From assembly GCA_030043235.1 (NCBI GenBank), contig JASHYF010000320.1:1-6169 (forward strand): DNA of 6,169 nucleotides. The letters are read 5' to 3'. Each line of letters starts with the position of its first letter. Within the stretch, counting starts at the first letter, position 1. This DNA is from Solirubrobacteraceae bacterium (GTDB lineage Bacteria; Actinomycetota; Thermoleophilia; Solirubrobacterales; Solirubrobacteraceae). Position numbers and translations under genes: made by a program. Shown piece after piece: positions 4,790-6,169 of the stretch. The notes under the pieces are model-generated. The model had not been told where the DNA came from. It worked only from the letters and a program-made list of their open reading frames with translations, and ran no database searches.

Positions 4790-6096
4790 GGCAGCAGCCT
4801 CTCCGCGAGTGCGGCCGGGTCGATGTGGCGCAGCCGCCATCCGCCGGCTCGCGCGCGCTCGAGCATGTACTCCGGCGCGAGGCCAAACCGGCAGGCAGCC
4901 TCGACGGCCACCCCTAGCTGGTCGGTCTCGTCGGCGTGCGTGACAGCCATGGCATTGGCGCCGAGCGGCCGCAGCGCCTGCAGCAGCTGAGCGGCAGCCC
5001 TCGCGCCGAGCGTGGCGGGCAGCGCCACCACCACCCGCTCGGGCTCGAGCTCGCTGAGCAAGCGCGCGAGCGCGCGCACGCCCGCGCGGTCGGCTGGGGA
5101 CAGGCCGGGCGTGTCGATCACGGCGACGCCCTCCCCGCGCGCGCGGCGCAACGCCCGCAGCGCGCGCGGCGCACGTGCTGAGACGGGCGTCACGACGTAA
5201 GGGCTGAGGATGATGCGCAGCTCGCCACCCGCCTGCCCCCCGCCACGGGGGGTGCCCTTTAGGGTACGCTCGGTGTCCCGCGTGATCGTGGCGAAGCTCG
5301 CCGGCAGCGAGCTGCTCTTGCGATAGGCGCCGAGCAGCGCCGCACAGCACGTCGTCTTGCCGGAGCCGCCAGCTCCCACGAGCACGATCGCCCCGCCCTT
5401 CACAGGCAGCGACGGCGCGACCGGGATGCGCTGGGCGAGCGTCATCCGCACCGCCTGGGCGAGGCCGGCGCGCGGGGCAAGCGCCAGCGCGTGCGCGCTC
5501 GCCCCGTCGATCAGCTCGCCCGCCAGCTGCTCGCCGATCCCGCAGCGCTGCAGGCTCCTCGCCACACCCGCGCGAGCCCGTTCGTGAGATCCAGGGGCGA
5601 CGACGCGCCGTTCGCCGGCGCCGCGCGCCGTGCCGCGCCGCGGCGTCTCCGGCGCGACCCCCTCGGGCGTGAGCATCTCCGGCATCTCGCCGGCGCTGAA
5701 CTCCTGGAATTCCCCGCTCCAGCCCTCGGGTTCCCCAGGCTGCTCGGTCATCCGCGCCCGCGGCGCGATCGCCGGCATCGCCGGGCGCCTCGAAGGCGCG
5801 GGCAAAGGCGCCGGTTGCGACGGAGGCGCCGGCATCGCCGGGCGCCTCGAAGGCGCGGGCGAGGACGACGGCGTCGTTGGCTGCGACGCGGCCCTCGGCG
5901 TCGTTGGCTGCGACGCGGCCCTCGGCGTCGCTGGCTGCGACGCGGCCCTCGGCGTCGCTGGGCGTACCCTGAAGGGCACCCCCCGTGGCGGGGGGCAGGC
6001 AGGCGGTGAGGATGCGGGCACACGTGGCGGCGTCGCCTGCGTCGCCGGACGCGGTGCAGACGCCGGAATCGGCTGGTGCGGATACGGCGCGGACAT
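4786..6096 (-). CDS. flhF: FlhF-type SRP GTPase with proline-rich N-terminus and two embedded palindromic elements
   Basis: A 436-aa protein. Residues 1-115 are Pro/Ala/Ser/Thr low complexity with internal repeats. Residues 170-230 look like the helical N domain. Residues 235-436 are the G domain: P-loop GAGGSGKTT (241-249), G3 as VIDTPG (326-331), and G4 region VTHADETDQLG (385-395), where the usual TKxD lysine is His387. FlhF directs the placement and number of flagella and helps set up the export apparatus and basal body. The usual FlhF B domain is not recognisable. Start: ATG 6096 is the first start after an in-frame TAG (6154-6156). Another ATG at 5751 would skip the low-complexity region. 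Neither has a ribosome binding site. A 39-bp element forms residues 33-45 and, inverted, residues 276-289. The gene overlaps the PilZ start by 4 bases. Confidence 0.87.
   Translation of the reverse strand: MSAPYPHQPIPASAPRPATQATPPRVPASSPPACPPPRGVPFRVRPATPRAASQPATPRAASQPTTPRAASQPTTPSSSPAPSRRPAMPAPPSQPAPLPAPSRRPAMPAIAPRARMTEQPGEPEGWSGEFQEFSAGEMPEMLTPEGVAPETPRRGTARGAGERRVVAPGSHERARAGVARSLQRCGIGEQLAGELIDGASAHALALAPRAGLAQAVRMTLAQRIPVAPSLPVKGGAIVLVGAGGSGKTTCCAALLGAYRKSSSLPASFATITRDTERTLKGTPRGGGQAGGELRIILSPYVVTPVSARAPRALRALRRARGEGVAVIDTPGLSPADRAGVRALARLLSELEPERVVVALPATLGARAAAQLLQALRPLGANAMAVTHADETDQLGVAVEAACRFGLAPEYMLERARAGGWRLRHIDPAALAERLLP
4798..4804 (-). promoter_or_regulatory. Ribosome binding site of the PilZ gene
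   Basis: GGAGAGG on the minus strand lies inside the last codons of flhF, 8 bases before the PilZ ATG. It settles the PilZ start at 4789 instead of the long upstream open frame. Confidence 0.7.
5231..5269 (-). repeat. 39-bp palindromic element, copy A, inside the FlhF GTPase core
   Basis: It matches copy B (5962-6000) in inverted orientation at 38 of 39 bases. It contains two nested dyads: CCCCCCG/CGGGGGG around CCA, and CCCTTTAGGG. It encodes residues 276-289 (ERTLKGTPRGGGQA) between the P-loop and the G3 motif. At 39 bases it is exactly 13 codons and leaves the frame intact. Confidence 0.9.
5771..5860. repeat. 33-bp direct repeats, 57 bp apart, in flhF
   Basis: Bases 5771-5803 and 5828-5860 are identical. 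They encode the repeated PAPSRRPAMPA motif (residues 80-90 and 99-109). Perfect nucleotide identity suggests recent duplication within the low-complexity N-terminal region. Confidence 0.88.
5870..5961. repeat. 27-bp tandem repeat, 3.4 copies, in flhF
   Basis: Copies lie at 5870-5896, 5897-5923 and 5924-5950, with a partial copy at 5951-5961. They encode nine-residue units of the type PATPRAASQ or PTTPRAASQ (residues 46-76). The last partial copy stops exactly where palindromic copy B begins (5962). Such an array can change length by slippage in steps of nine residues. Confidence 0.9.
5962..6000 (+). repeat. 39-bp palindromic element, copy B, in the FlhF N-terminal region
   Basis: Inverted relative to copy A, differing at one base in the centre of the small dyad (CCCTGAAGGG here on the plus strand). 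It encodes residues 33-45 (ACPPPRGVPFRVR). The single difference is synonymous in both reading contexts (Phe TTC/TTT here, Leu CTG/CTA in copy A). Confidence 0.9.
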
Positions 6097-6153
6097 CGGG
6101 GGCCGCGGCGGAAGCGCGGATATGGGCGCCCGCGCGGGAGGCGCCGGGGCGGG

Positions 6154-6169
6154 CTAGCGCTGCAGGCCT
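6154..6169 (-). CDS. Possible 3' end of an upstream gene
   Basis: On the minus strand the window opens with codons reading G-L-Q-R followed by TAG (6154-6156), 57 bases before the flhF ATG. A gene ending here would fit flagellar synteny (flhA often precedes flhF), but four codons cannot identify it. Confidence 0.2.

Noticed and set aside
4790..5350. Long N-terminal extension of the PilZ reading frame through flhF (408 aa in all)
   Set aside because: The extension is an Arg/Ala-rich shadow of flhF. The ATG at 4789 has a ribosome binding site, and the conserved PilZ protein begins there.
5491..6157. Plus-strand open frames across flhF, rich in Arg or Gly
   Set aside because: They mirror the tandem repeats and GC-rich codons of flhF on the other strand and have no recognisable domain.

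Overview
All the genes I can support in this 6.2 kb window lie on the minus strand, so the layout is read here from high to low coordinate. The very high G+C, a flagellin next to an FlhF-type GTPase and a PilZ protein, and an actinobacterial/archaeal-style ValS suggest a flagellated high-GC actinobacterium. Thermoleophilia (Solirubrobacterales-like) is my best guess; the taxonomy is inferred, not proven.

Region 1 (6169-3506) is a flagellar operon segment. A possible 3' end of an upstream gene is followed by flhF (SRP-type GTPase with a long Pro/Ala/Ser/Thr-rich N-terminus). Next come a YcgR-like PilZ protein (ATGA overlap with flhF), a two-helix membrane protein (11-base overlap) and a 70-residue charged protein. 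Tight spacing suggests one transcript.

Region 2 (3497-2595) is the flagellin gene, with a clear sigma-28/FliA-type promoter (TCAA, 15-base spacer, GACGATAA) and a strong ribosome binding site. The flagellin is short (268 aa). Its middle uses a different codon set and drops to about 37% G+C.

Region 3 (2594-2248) is intergenic. It holds two hairpins (one a plausible intrinsic terminator), a 41-bp tandem repeat, and a possible gene remnant on the plus strand.

Region 4 (2247-1159) is a self-contained Fic/AMPylase gene with an inhibitory motif and a C-terminal winged helix. A 12-bp direct repeat just upstream overlaps its promoter. It looks like an accessory gene inserted between flagellar genes.

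Region 5 (1113-1) is a CHAP-domain peptidoglycan hydrolase with its own sigma-28-like promoter immediately before the ATG, followed by the N-terminal part of valS. The valS reading frame has no ATG, GTG or TTG start and is continuous with the CHAP gene through a UGA.

The most striking structure is a 39-bp palindrome-containing element (exactly 13 codons). It occurs twice in opposite orientation inside flhF (38/39 identical), once in the low-complexity N-terminus and once inside the GTPase core, and is read in-frame both times. This resembles protein-coding palindromic elements such as those of Rickettsia, and may be an undescribed family in this lineage.
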